Source: Beroe ovata (lineage: Eukaryota > Ctenophora > Nuda > Beroida > Beroidae). Taken from it: a stretch of 18,031 nt of DNA. The stretch covers positions 13,895-31,925 of the forward strand of contig CAMPET010000102.1 of NCBI GenBank assembly GCA_946803715.1, in the 5' to 3' direction. The notes below the pieces were generated by a model. The model was not told where the DNA came from. It did not search any database and saw only the letters and a program-made list of their open reading frames with translations. The position numbers and the translations under genes were made by a program. Positions 9,501 to 16,792 of the stretch are shown here, piece after piece (position 1 is the first letter of the stretch; each line of letters opens with the position of its first letter).

Positions 9501-11849
9501 CGTTCTCTTTTCCCGTCATTCTTACTTAACCATGTTAAGAGATAGTTTGGAGAAAGTTCACTTTTGCTCTAAATATTTAATTCTCACCCATTCTCACATT
9601 TCTCCTCGCAGGAGATAGATAAACTAATTTTCGAGACCTTTACTCTAAAGTATATTTCTCTTTTCCCGTCATTTTTACGGGAAAAGATTTAATTCTCACC
9701 AATTCTCGTAGGAGATAGACGAGGTTCTTCACCGATCACTTAGACAAGTTGAAGTGTTCTCCACGCAGAAAGAGGAAATCATAAAGAGAGATGATGTCAG
9801 CAGCGAGGAGATGACTGAACTGATCCAACAGGTAGTTATGAGGAAATGAGTTCTTGTAATTGAGGAAATTGAGGAAATTAGTAAATGTGTGCGAAAAACA
9901 GGGCGATAATGAAACACACAAAATTCTGTGAAGAAGCAAATAGATTCTCATCAGTTTGAGTTACATGTTGAATTGTGCGTCCTTGTCACACTGATTTGAT
10001 TTCTTTTCAATCAGATTTCTTTTCAATCAGAGTACACACGCATAACTCTCATTCCATCCCCCGACACCCAATCCCCCTTCCTACCTAATAAGGAAGGAAG
10101 GTGGCAGATCCTAATCCTCTGCCCCTTCCCGTTTCTTACCTCCTTTCTTCACTGCTGTGGACCAAATCCCCTTCCCCACTGCCCCATTCCCAACCCCTCT
10201 CCTCCCCTCCTCCCTTATTCAGGCTAACCCCTCTCCNGTCATTTTTACGGGAAAAGATTTAATTCTCACCCATTCTTGCAGGAGATAGACGAGGTTCTAT
10301 ACCGGTCACTCAGACAAGTTGAAGTGTTCTCCATACAGAAGGAGGAAATCATGAAGAGAGATGATGTCAACAGCGAGGAGAAGACTGAACTAATCCAACA
10401 GGTAATAATGAGAAAATGAGTTTTTGTAATTGAGGGAATTAGTAAATGTGTGAGAGAACAGGGCGATTTAAACACTCAAAATTCTGTGAAGTAGCAAATA
10501 GATTCTCATCAGTTACATGGTGAATTGCGCGTCCTTTTCACACTGATTCTATTTCTTTTCAATGCAGGTACAAACACACAACTCTCATTCCCTCCCCATC
10601 CCCCGATACCCTTCCCCCTTCCTACCTAATCAGGTAGGGAGGGGGCAGATCCTAATCCCCTGCCCCCTCCCGTTTCTTACCTCCTTTCTTCATAACTGTG
10701 GACCTAACCCCCTTCCCCCATTCCTAACCCCTCTCCTCCCCTCCCTTATTCAGGCTAACCCCTCTCCTCCCCCGTAGGTCACGGACAGTGACGGGTCCAC
10801 ACTGGAAGACCTGTGTCTCGACTACGTCCTACCAGGCACGGATATAGAACTGACACCAGGTGGTAAGGACCAGGCGGTTACCATGGAGAATGTGGAGGAG
10901 TACCTGGCAACTGTGGTCAACTTCACTCTCATAGAAGGTGGGTATGGTAAAGTGGGTGAGATGAGACTCCGGGTTTTGGTATTTATCGATAATGTATCTT
11001 AGAGTTTGACCTGAGTTTTTTATACGAAGATTTTAAAATTTCCATGAAAAATTCCGTCTCATTGATAAGTCTCTGACTTACATCAGGTGTTAGGAAGCAA
11101 ATGGAAGCTCTGAGACAAGGCTTCAGCACTGTTATGCAGCTCAGCCATCTTCAACTCTTCTACAGTACGGAGATGTCTCAGTTACTGTGTGGAACAAGTA
11201 TGTTTTGTTTGATTACACTTGCGCTCTCTTTGTGTGGAGAGTGTATTATTTCACACACACACACACACACACACACCCCTCTCCCAGAATCAGAGCAGTG
11301 GACCGAGGAGGAGTTGTGCACGACTCTCCAGCCAGATCATGGGTACACCGCCACCTCACCCGCTGTTAAGCATCTTATCAAGGTAAAGTATGCAAGAGAT
11401 AGTGGTAACTGCTTAACTGGTATACAAATAGCCTTTAGAGTCAAAACGTTGTGCTTAATGGCGTCTGAGAACGGTTATAAAGCACAATAGGGAAAATTTC
11501 GAGACCTATCATGGTCTTGGGATTTCTCCTTTGGGCTATGGACAACTTGTTCGTTGTCTCACATCAGCTTCTGAACCAGGTCATGACGGAATTCAGCTCG
11601 GAGGAGCAACGGTCCTTCCTCAAATTCGTTACCGGCTGCCCGAAACTCCCTGTCGGAGGATTCAAAGCGCTTCATCCCCGCCTTACTGTCGTCAAGAAGT
11701 CTGTGGACGGCGAACCCGATCAGTACCTACCCTCGGTTATGACATGTGTCAACTATCTCAAACTCCCTGATTACACCTCTCCTGAGGGCCTGAGAGAGAA
11801 GTTGCTGACTGCGATTTACGAGGGACAAAATTCCTTCCATTTGTCGTAG
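110..11849 (+). CDS. TRIP12: TRIP12-like HECT E3 ubiquitin ligase, C-terminal ~1449 residues (5' end outside window)
   Basis: Family role: TRIP12/UFD4 proteins are mostly nuclear E3 ligases that take ubiquitin from an E2 onto a HECT cysteine and act in ubiquitin-fusion degradation and the DNA-damage response. Exons: 110-227, 410-569, 810-937, 1799-1960, 2181-2537, 2671-2813, 3220-3401, 3634-3782, 3922-4135, 4349-4457, 4744-4885, 5035-5266, 5441-5585, 5815-5964, 6102-6172, 6453-6570, 6766-6836, 7088-7227, 7552-7694, 8018-8124, 8344-8447, 8553-8656, 8855-9020, 9229-9407, 9712-9831, 10778-10937, 11087-11197, 11288-11382, 11580-11849 (TAG stop). They total 4350 nt, all GT-AG, with phase conserved at every junction. 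Identity rests on recalled colinearity with vertebrate TRIP12, for example [33 protein letters not shown] and the end SFHLS. A near-copy of exon 25 at 10282-10401 is left out because vertebrate TRIP12 aligns with one copy. Exon edges are predicted by eye. Confidence 0.93.
733..796. repeat. 21-bp minisatellite next to an acceptor
   Basis: Three tandem copies of CTGACAACACTGACACCAC plus two bases (starts 733, 754, 775) end just before the acceptor of TRIP12 exon 3 at 808-809. A related single copy sits near 630-655. The array lies in the intron. Confidence 0.85.
810..1960 (+). other. TRIP12: TRIP12 exons 3-4: WWE domain, split by an 861-bp intron
   Basis: Exon 3 (810-937) encodes [15 protein letters not shown] and a following TDNKIIS; exon 4 (1799-1960) encodes [17 protein letters not shown]. 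Together, at about residues 110-190, they follow the WWE pattern: two aromatic positions, then the vDF..M.q.N..TG element. WWE domains of E3 ligases bind ADP-ribose polymers or act in protein contacts. The first signature Trp is present and the paired Trp position is Tyr. The position normally holding Glu reads Ser in this alignment, so ligand binding may differ. The alignment is by eye. Confidence 0.75.
938..1798 (+). other. Large TRIP12 intron 3 with TG-rich minisatellite
   Basis: An 861-bp intron splits the WWE domain. About 1236-1462 it holds a degenerate TG-rich array mixing TGTGTG runs with units such as GTCAGTGACTGTGAGTCTGT. The rest (938-1230 and 1463-1790) shows no exon-like frame, RNA gene or element end that I can recognise. 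The open frames across the array are repeat products. Confidence 0.75.
2122..2180. repeat. CACTCA/CATCAC tandem repeat before an acceptor
   Basis: Imperfect ~20-bp repeats of CACTCATTCACTCACATCAC fill the pyrimidine-side tract before TRIP12 exon 5. Two AGs (2179-2180 and 2183-2184) compete. Only the first keeps phase with exon 4, so the exon is taken to start at 2181. Confidence 0.7.
2181..2537 (+). other. TRIP12: TRIP12 exon 5: acidic, repetitive insert
   Basis: The exon encodes about residues 190-309, strongly acidic and repetitive. CDQDERD occurs twice after ECDQEE, and the second half is rich in SRD, QSHD and SQSRD. No recognised fold is visible and it is probably disordered. I recall no comparable block at this place in vertebrate TRIP12. 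At DNA level the second half repeats CACGTGA and CCAATCA motifs like those in nearby non-coding DNA, so it may have grown from repeat DNA. The donor CAG|GTTCAA is weak; its phase (1) fits the next exon. Confidence 0.75.
2671..3782 (+). other. TRIP12: TRIP12 exons 6-8: conserved helical segment after WWE
   Basis: Exons 2671-2813, 3220-3401 and 3634-3782 encode about residues 310-467. Landmarks shared with vertebrate TRIP12 as I recall it are [52 protein letters not shown] and [13 protein letters not shown]. The pattern is that of helical repeats, and this block is one of the best conserved outside HECT. The 406-bp intron 2814-3219 holds GCGCGCGCG tracts near 2910 and 2970, a CA-rich stretch at about 3108-3145 and a CT tract at the acceptor, but nothing gene-like. 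Confidence 0.88.
3922..4457 (+). other. TRIP12: TRIP12 exons 9-10: Ser/Pro-rich linker and basic patch
   Basis: Exon 9 (3922-4135) encodes a Ser/Thr/Pro-rich linker; exon 10 (4349-4457) encodes a basic run, [20 protein letters not shown]. It lines up with the basic stretch of vertebrate TRIP12 that contains KRKRLPKRGPRR. A role in nuclear import or nucleic-acid contact is inferred from charge only. The donor of exon 9, CTAA|GTGCGT, is chosen by phase. The 213-bp intron between them shows nothing of note. Confidence 0.8.
4744..5585 (+). other. TRIP12: TRIP12 exons 11-13: helical segment with Ser/Arg insert
   Basis: Exons 4744-4885, 5035-5266 and 5441-5585 encode about residues 575-747. [14 protein letters not shown] and the later [16 protein letters not shown] and [10 protein letters not shown] match vertebrate TRIP12 in order as recalled. 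Exon 12 carries a [16 protein letters not shown] repeat, reminiscent of exon 5 and encoded by repeated TCGCGTGAC. Intron 4458-4743 holds overlapping 15-17-nt palindromes at 4578-4600 (GCCGGGGAGTCCCCGGC and GTCCCCGGCGGGGAC). Confidence 0.85.
5360..5436. repeat. TAGCAACC repeats, including a GTTGCTATAGCAAC palindrome
   Basis: Four near-identical TATAGCAACC or CATAGCAACC units lie just before the acceptor at 5439-5440. The last two form the palindrome GTTGCTATAGCAAC. This is intronic sequence and resembles an RFX-type half-site pair, though no function is shown. Confidence 0.65.
6178..6275. repeat. 14-bp minisatellite starting at a splice donor
   Basis: Seven copies of AGATAATACCCCAG (starts 6178, 6192, 6206, 6220, 6234, 6248, 6262; the last degenerate) begin five bases after the donor of the exon ending at 6172. 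The donor region GTGAGAGATAAT runs straight into the array. Confidence 0.9.
6848..6930. repeat. Cluster of GTTACCATGG palindromes
   Basis: Three GTTACCATGG-type motifs (6848-6861, 6872-6885, 6920-6930) lie just downstream of the exon ending at 6836. They are close to the X-box half-site pair GTTRCC-AT-GGYAAC. This is an intronic dispersed motif. Confidence 0.6.
7228..7551 (+). other. TRIP12 intron 18 (324 bp), no feature
   Basis: The exon 18 frame stays open far into this intron, but TRIP12 homology stops at the GTAAGT donor (7228) and resumes after the acceptor at 7550-7551. No repeats, element ends or RNA structures were recognised. Confidence 0.6.
8133..8210. repeat. 15-bp minisatellite GCGGGTTGAAATGGT
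   Basis: Five imperfect copies start eight bases after the donor of the exon ending at 8124. The first copy reads GCGGGTTGAACAGC and one copy has lost bases. Confidence 0.88.
8451..8525. repeat. GTTACC/GTTACCATGG cluster
   Basis: Six GTTACC units lie within 75 bp directly after the donor at 8448, including the perfect 14-nt palindrome GTTACCATGGTAAC at 8461-8474. It is the densest cluster of this motif in the window and fits the RFX X-box pattern of two inverted half-sites with a 2-nt spacer. Confidence 0.7.
8657..8790. repeat. CACGTGATT tandem motif array in intron 22
   Basis: Degenerate repeats of TCACGTGATTTATAGTCTC occur about every 25-50 bp. The core CACGTG (E-box) is variously mutated. 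The array starts at the exon 22 donor. Confidence 0.7.
9408..9711 (+). repeat. Intron 24 with partial tandem copies and an exon stub
   Basis: ATTTTCGAGACCT...AAAGTAT...TTCTCTTTTCCCGTCATT occurs twice (from ~9480 and ~9627). TTAATTCTCACCCATTCTC followed by a CAG acceptor and GAGATAGATAAA occurs at ~9579-9622. That is a copy of the exon 25 acceptor with only about 9-13 bases of exon-like sequence, then intron-like DNA. It records earlier tandem duplication at this site. Confidence 0.7.
10237..10237. other. Ambiguous base (N) at the duplication junction
   Basis: The single N lies between CTCTCC (end of unit 1) and GTCATTTTTACGG (start of unit 2). It may mark a contig join. Confidence 0.95.
10282..10401 (+). 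other. TRIP12: Second copy of TRIP12 exon 25 (duplicate or assembly artefact)
   Basis: This 40-codon exon is phase 0-0 with intact AG and GT. It differs from 9712-9831 by five residues (H/Y, T/I, I/M, S/N, M/K). Inclusion of both copies, or a choice of one, would keep the reading frame. Vertebrate TRIP12 aligns with only one copy, so both together would insert 40 residues in the HECT N-lobe region. It could be an alternative allele, a real duplicated exon or a mutually exclusive exon. Confidence 0.7.
11252..11276. repeat. (CA)n microsatellite before an acceptor
   Basis: About 12 CA units end 11 bases upstream of the exon starting at 11288. They replace most of the polypyrimidine tract. Confidence 0.9.
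11745..11747 (+). other. TRIP12: HECT catalytic cysteine codon (TGT)
   Basis: This is the Cys in [15 protein letters not shown], the thioester-forming residue of HECT ligases. It lies 55 codons into the last exon and 33 residues before the C-terminus. Confidence 0.93.
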
Positions 11850-12836
11850 AGGGCGTGTCACGTGAGATGTTGTCATGGTAGCGCGTGAGAGGTCACGTGA
11901 GATATTGTCATGCTAACGCGTGAGAGGTCACGTGTTCTCAGCACGTGATTTCGATAACATTAACATTGACTATTGGTTAGAGAATTGGTCGTTTCAACGA
12001 CAAATTAAATGTTTTCAGCAACGTGTTCCAAAGACTAATACGCTTGTGAATGTTCAGTGGTTTCACAAATTTGATTCACAAATCATTGCAATGTTCTCAA
12101 AGTCAAACCTACACTTACAGTGTACAAAAATGAAATTAGTTGAATCTCAAAGCACCGAAATTTTATCAAGACTTGCACGTTCACAATCCTTCAGTGCTGA
12201 TATTATTTATTGTATTTGATTAATATTTATTGATACAATCAACTCACATGCCGTGAGATATAAAAATTCTCTCTGATGGAAGCCTTTGACCGAAGACTTT
12301 TCACTAAAAGTTACCGTTAATAATATTTTCCTTCAAATCGTGGTTAAATTTAAAACGGCAATGGAAAATTGTTTGGAAAAGTTTGGAACGATAAAGATTT
12401 GAGTGGGAAATGACATTACTTATTCATTATTCAATGTGACTGCGAGATGTGAGGCCTGAAATTTAATAATGCATCGGATGCTCATGTTCCTATATCAATT
12501 TGTTTCGTGTTCGATAAATGGACTTCGAGTTTGGGAAAGCTTAGCTCCTTGATTGGAAGTATCACCTGTACCATTGCCGGTGTGACTGTAGACTCGAAAC
12601 TTTATCTTAATTTCATGTAGTTCATGAAAGTGTAATACGTTCCAAACTGTGGATAACATGTGTCGTTTGTTGTCTATCCAGTTCCACTATTTCAATTTGT
12701 CTGGGCGTCTGGCGATACTGAAAGTGAACCGCGACCGCTGTCTGAGTGTCTGACTGAGACTCCGAGAACGGAATTCTCTTGCCGGATCACGGATATTATT
12801 ATTATCTATCCACTGCAACTGTTTCTGTGCACTGCA
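11850..12836. other. TRIP12 3' UTR / intergenic, no gene seen
   Basis: After the E-box repeat no homology or conserved frame is recognised on either strand. A 99-codon open frame at 11920-12219 has no recognisable domain. The first poly(A)-signal-like hexamer is ATTAAA at 12004-12009; no strong AATAAA is close, so the transcript end is uncertain. Confidence 0.5.
11857..11934. repeat. 35-bp E-box tandem repeat in the TRIP12 3' flank
   Basis: Units start at 11857, 11892 and 11927 (third partial): GTCACGTGAGATGTTGTCAT followed by GGTAGCGCGTGAGAG. Each carries CACGTG; another CACGTG lies at about 11942. The array begins eight bases after the stop codon, so it is probably in the 3' UTR. Confidence 0.88.
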
Positions 12837-12845
12837 CACGTTACG

Positions 12846-12916
12846 TTGTCAGATTTTATCTGACCTCAGTTTCTCGCGCGCGATCCGAGAAACTGAGGTC
12901 AGATAAAATCTGACAA
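12846..12916. mobile_element. Foldback miniature element, copy 1 (71 bp) with 9-bp TSD
   Basis: The terminal inverted repeats start TTGTCAGATTTTATCTGACC, continue to TCAGTTTCTCG, and are perfect over 31 nt per arm. The loop is only about 9 nt (12877-12885). Both sides carry the direct repeat CACGTTACG (12837-12845 and 12917-12925), a clean 9-bp target-site duplication. It has no coding capacity. Mutator-like transposons typically make 9-bp duplications and can have long TIRs, so a non-autonomous MULE-type element is the leading guess. Confidence 0.88.
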
Positions 12917-13012
12917 CACGTTACGCACTTGCTTCGATCCAATCCCAAATTCATTCTCAATTCTATTTCTAATCTGTGATCGAATCTGAAAAGTCGCGTC
13001 GTATAGCTGAAC

Positions 13013-13101
13013 TTGTCAGATGTTACCTGACCTGTTTCTCGGCCTTCGATGAAGGCGCGCGCGCCGCGCGCGAGAAACTGAGGTCAGATAAAATCTGACA
13101 A
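13013..13101. mobile_element. Foldback miniature element, copy 2 (89 bp) with 9-bp TSD
   Basis: It is flanked by TAGCTGAAC on both sides (13004-13012 and 13102-13110). Its right 31-nt arm is identical to that of copy 1. Its left arm is a variant (TTGTCAGATGTTACCTGACC). The loop is longer and GC-rich, with CGCGCGCGCC. It is the same family as copy 1, inserted at a different target. Confidence 0.88.
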
Positions 13102-13173
13102 TAGCTGAACTAGAAATAGAATTAGGAAGGAGACGCGCAGCGCGCGCGGAGTATATTTGGGTCACGCAGCGCG

Positions 13174-13423
13174 TTGTCAGATTTTATCTGACCTCTGTTT
13201 CTCGCGCCTCACGACGGCGTCTTAGTTCATCGAAGGCCGAAACATGCCTTCGATGGATGCGCGCACGAGATTTCGATTGTACGATTTCACCCTACCCTTG
13301 CTGGCAGGTCGGCGGGATTTTATCCCTGGCAAGGGGCGGATTGAAAATCGCGCGCACCGACGGCGCGGTAGGGTAAAATCCTACAACGCACGAGAATATA
13401 ATCAGGTCAGGTAACATTTGACA
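13174..13423. mobile_element. Foldback element, copy 3, interrupted
   Basis: The left arm, TTGTCAGATTTTATCTGACC then TCTGTTTCTCGCG, differs from copy 1 by one base. The degenerate right arm at 13391-13423 (CAGGTCAGGTAACATTTGACA) is the reverse complement of copy 2's variant arm. Copy 3 therefore looks like a copy-2-type element in the opposite orientation. A second element sits inside it. No matching target duplication is visible at its outer ends. An inner hairpin (CATCGAAGGC / GCCTTCGATG) lies at about 13229-13256. Confidence 0.6.
13271..13386. mobile_element. Second-family foldback element nested in copy 3
   Basis: The left end TTGTACGATTTCACCCTACC (13277-13296) pairs with the right end GGTAGGGTAAAATCCTACAA (13367-13386). 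CGCACGAGA occurs at 13262-13270 and at 13387-13395, a 9-bp direct repeat, though six bases (TTTCGA) separate it from the left inverted repeat. Removing 13271-13386 plus one repeat copy would rejoin a normal-looking copy 3 arm (GCGCGCACGAGA then CAGGTCAGGTAAC), which supports nesting. Confidence 0.65.
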
Positions 13424-13461
13424 TGGACAAATAAACAGCATGGCCCGGGAACATTGTTCTA

Positions 13462-13508
13462 GAGAAACAGTTCTAGTTGTTCCCGGGGAACAACTAGAAC
13501 TGTTTCTC
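13462..13508. repeat. 47-nt near-perfect palindrome
   Basis: The arms are GAGAAACAGTTCTAGTTGTTCCC (13462-13484, described here as GAGAAACAG / TTCTAGTTG / TTCCC) and their exact reverse complement at 13486-13508, with a single-base centre. It ends in the TTTCTCGCGCG context shared by the foldback elements. It is followed at 13513-13541 by an end similar to the nested element (GCCAGCAAGGGT ... TTTTACAA), so it may be the core of a further element. Confidence 0.85.
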
Positions 13509-13544
13509 GCGCGCCAGCAAGGGTGGGAAAAAATTTTACAAGAC

Positions 13545-14200
13545 CGCCATGATCCAGGCCGTGAAGTCTGAGAATAAGTTCGCGCCGCGTGCGCAAAACG
13601 CATTTCCAATCATCCTGCCATAGTGCCATAAGATTAATTTGATGCAAGACAAATCATATCTGTGTCTTATCAAACATTCAATGTGCCTATTTGATCTCTC
13701 TTGCATCTTATGGCTTCAGGGCTTCTCTCATTGACATGAGACCCATAGTAGTATGGAATGTGGTAGGGAATCATATCTGCATCAGCACATTACATCTGAT
13801 GATGTGATCTTGAATGCCAATCTATTTTACTTAAGTTTTGGCATGGAATCCATATTAACTGTGAGAAGAGAAGGCCATGGGTGACATATGGTCAATCATT
13901 TTGCAATAATGAATTGTTTGCTGGATTGCTAAATCTGTAATTCAATTTAATTAAGTCCTTAACAAGCAGTTTTTAGTTTTACCAAATTTTAAAGACACAT
14001 GTTGTATTGGATTCACTGCATATTGAGATGAGAGCAAATGCTTGACATGTGCTCAAGTTGATCTTATTGATTTCAATGTAGGTTCACTCACCATCCATTC
14101 TTTTGTAGAGTACCAACATCATATGATTTTAATGAAGTCCATGGATTGAAGGAAAATATCTGTAGCAGTTGGGCTTGGTAAATGTATTGAATACAGTACA
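13545..14200. other. AT-rich intergenic stretch upstream of the LRR gene
   Basis: No gene, repeat array or element end is recognised here. Composition drops from GC-rich to AT-rich at about 13620. An in-frame TGA at 14147-14149 precedes the ATG at 14201 with no intervening in-frame ATG. The promoter or 5' UTR should lie here, but no core element is convincing. Confidence 0.5.
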
Positions 14201-16276
14201 ATGCCTCCAAATGTGAAAAAGAAGAAAAAGAAGGGGAAAGCAAAGAGTAAAATATCTTCTGTTCTTGAACCCCCTCCTGCTATACAGGTTTAATCAGCCT
14301 CTGATGTTCCTGTATTTAATAACTCATTGTGATGCTTTCTGTTACCACCAATGCCAAGTTTTTTAATAGGTTAGATCATTACTGGAACTTCCCAAGAATT
14401 TGTAAAGAGTTTTTAACTTTCTTTTGAGACAATTGTGCTGACTTTGAAACTACGCCAATGCGACATTGATGTCTAGATTGTCACAAGAATGTGTGACACT
14501 CTTAGGCCACCATGCATACAAAATCATAATTGTATGAATGCTAGAACAAATATTTATGCTTCTTAAGTCTCTACATAAGCCATACAATGATGAAGTGATA
14601 TTAATGAAATGGTTTACAAAATGTAGGTATACTGTGTGTATACCTAGATGATAACTGTGTATAAGTTTAATATAATAAACACGCCTAATTTTATTATCAA
14701 GATTTAAAATGCAAACTCTAATTTAATCAAATAATGAGCTGGTTGGATTCAGTGTATTTAATCAAGTATGCTCTGTTGGCACAAGTGCATTTTTTGTTCA
14801 AAGATTAAGTGTTATTTTCAAATAAGGTGTACCTAATCTGTTTGCAGAAATTTTAGAGTGTATGGGAGTGAAGATTTTCATTCCATTTGGACCAATTGAT
14901 GATACTTATTCATCTCTTTACAGGTGAAGGGACTGCTGAAAGCGTACCAGGCAAGTGTTCAAGGACAATCCACATTTGTCAGTCCCACGATTGAAGAGGA
15001 CCTTAAACATGGCATAGATCAAAACAAATTCGTCCAAAAGGTTTGTTCAGTATTATATGTATTTGAGTTGGTGATGCCGTTGGTGATGCCGTCCCAAATA
15101 TAGCAGCATATTGTGTCCGAATCTGCAGAAATCCTTCTGTTTCAGTTTGTTCTATCTGGAGGTCCTACAAATAAACCAGTCAATATATCATGTCTTGTGA
15201 AAGCTCTACGATCAGTGCAGTACATGAAGGTAAGCATACATGAAATATCGAGAAAGAGAGTGCATGATCTTTGTAAAAAATGTTACAAAGATACTTGTCT
15301 ATTGTTGTATCGACAAAAACTAACTGTTTTACCGCAAGAATATTCTTTAAAATCATTTCATTATGGATTTTTATAAATGAAGGCGTTTTTTTGTATTGTG
15401 GGTTGAGCTTTTCCCATAACGTTGAGAGATATTCCACAATTTTGAGACGTATGATTTAAAAATGATTGATCAGTTCTACGGCATTCAAGCAGAGGAAGAT
15501 TCACTTTATAGAAACATTCATTTGTCTCATGCATCAGTTAAAAATCCTCCGCATTGCAGAGTTTTTGTGTGGAGTTTTATTGACCATTTTGGACTCATCA
15601 ACAAGAAATTTTCGATCAAGGTTATCAATTAATCAACGTAAGAATGTTTTCAACAGACATCTTTATCGATGGCACAGGGAGTCAAAGAACTAGGAAATTC
15701 AGTCGGAAATATATCGACTTTTTAATAAAAGACTGTCATTCCATTTACTATTGAATGGATCTGAATTTCATGCGGATGATTTAAAATATTTCCTTGCGTT
15801 TGGATACAAGTGGTACATGTGAATCAGATCTTATTCCAGATACGGGAGATCTACTGTTGGAAGCTCCCAGTTACAGATAGCGACATCATAGACCTGGTAA
15901 GTAAACGAATATGTCACTGGACATGTCCACAAAATGTTGCTATCTCCAATGTTGCTGTCTCAAATGTTGCTTTACCCAATTCAATGGTGCTGTCTCCACT
16001 GTTGCTACATCCAATTTTGCTTCGTCTCTAAACACAACTTACACCACAGTCGTTACTACTTGAGGCCCCAGCTTGGAGGAATATGTCTACTATTGAGCTG
16101 GTCGATAATGGATTATCAGATTTCGGTCTGGCCAGACTTAGCCGGTAAATGTGTGTGTCTGTGTATGTTTGTGTTTGTGTCTGTATGTTTGTGTCTGTGT
16201 CTGTATGTTTGTGTCTGTGTCTGTGTCTGTGGTAGCTCTTGCCCGACTATAGACACGCACAAACTCACTCACATAC

Positions 16277-16342
<66 letters not shown>

Positions 16343-16759
16343 CGATGAGAAAGTTATTTTCATCGCCAGTGTGAATTATATCAAGCTCCTTTTAGTAGTT
16401 GTTATTATTATGGTAACACCTCACATGTCACAGATAAGTCATCAACTTCGCCAAGTGGTGTGTGCTATGAGCAGTCATGATTAATTAGCGTGCCGCGCTG
16501 TTTGTGTGTGTATGTGTGTGTGTGTATGTGTGTGTGTGTGTGNATCAGCACATATCAAATTTTCAGACAGACTGTGCGATGCCCTTGATCCCGGTCCATC
16601 GCTCACAATCACCAGTCCCTCCAGACAAGTTGGCAGTTTAGTTCACGCCAGCTGCAGGGATGCTTGCGAGACCCCCATAGTCTCAGATCCACTTCTCTGT
16701 ACAGAATCTGGGAAATGGAATTCCTCTCTCCCAGCTTGTGCTCGTGAGTTAGAGAGATA

Positions 16760-16792
<33 letters not shown>

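Larger units (their letters stand above)
9668..10767. repeat. ~550-bp tandem duplication carrying an exon, joined at an N
   Basis: Unit 1 (9668-10236) and unit 2 (10238-10767) start with the same GTCATTTTTACGGGAAAAGA and end with the same GGCTAACCCCTCTCC. They share a 120-bp exon, its intron and the pyrimidine-rich tail, with small indels. The two exon copies differ at 11 of 120 bases by my count. The unit boundary is exactly the ambiguous base. Confidence 0.9.
8855..11849 (+). other. TRIP12: TRIP12 HECT domain
   Basis: Exons 8855-9020, 9229-9407, 9712-9831, 10778-10937, 11087-11197, 11288-11382 and 11580-11849 encode about residues 1084-1449. The N-lobe opens with [19 protein letters not shown] and continues through [30 protein letters not shown] and [13 protein letters not shown]. 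The C-lobe has [19 protein letters not shown] and [17 protein letters not shown]. The active Cys is residue 1416, 33 residues from the end, as in vertebrate TRIP12. The terminal FHLS keeps the Phe at -4 that HECT ligases need for transfer. Nothing suggests inactivation. Confidence 0.93.

Noticed and set aside
11920-12219. 99-codon plus-strand frame after TRIP12
   Set aside because: It has no recognisable domain, begins inside the E-box repeat and most likely lies in the 3' UTR or intergenic DNA.
13292-13647. Minus-strand frames of 105 and 62 codons
   Set aside because: They lie across the foldback repeats, with no domain and no plausible start context.
16138-16374. Open frames of Thr-His or Cys-Val repeats on both strands
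   Set aside because: They are translations of TG/CA microsatellites and have no non-repeat homology.
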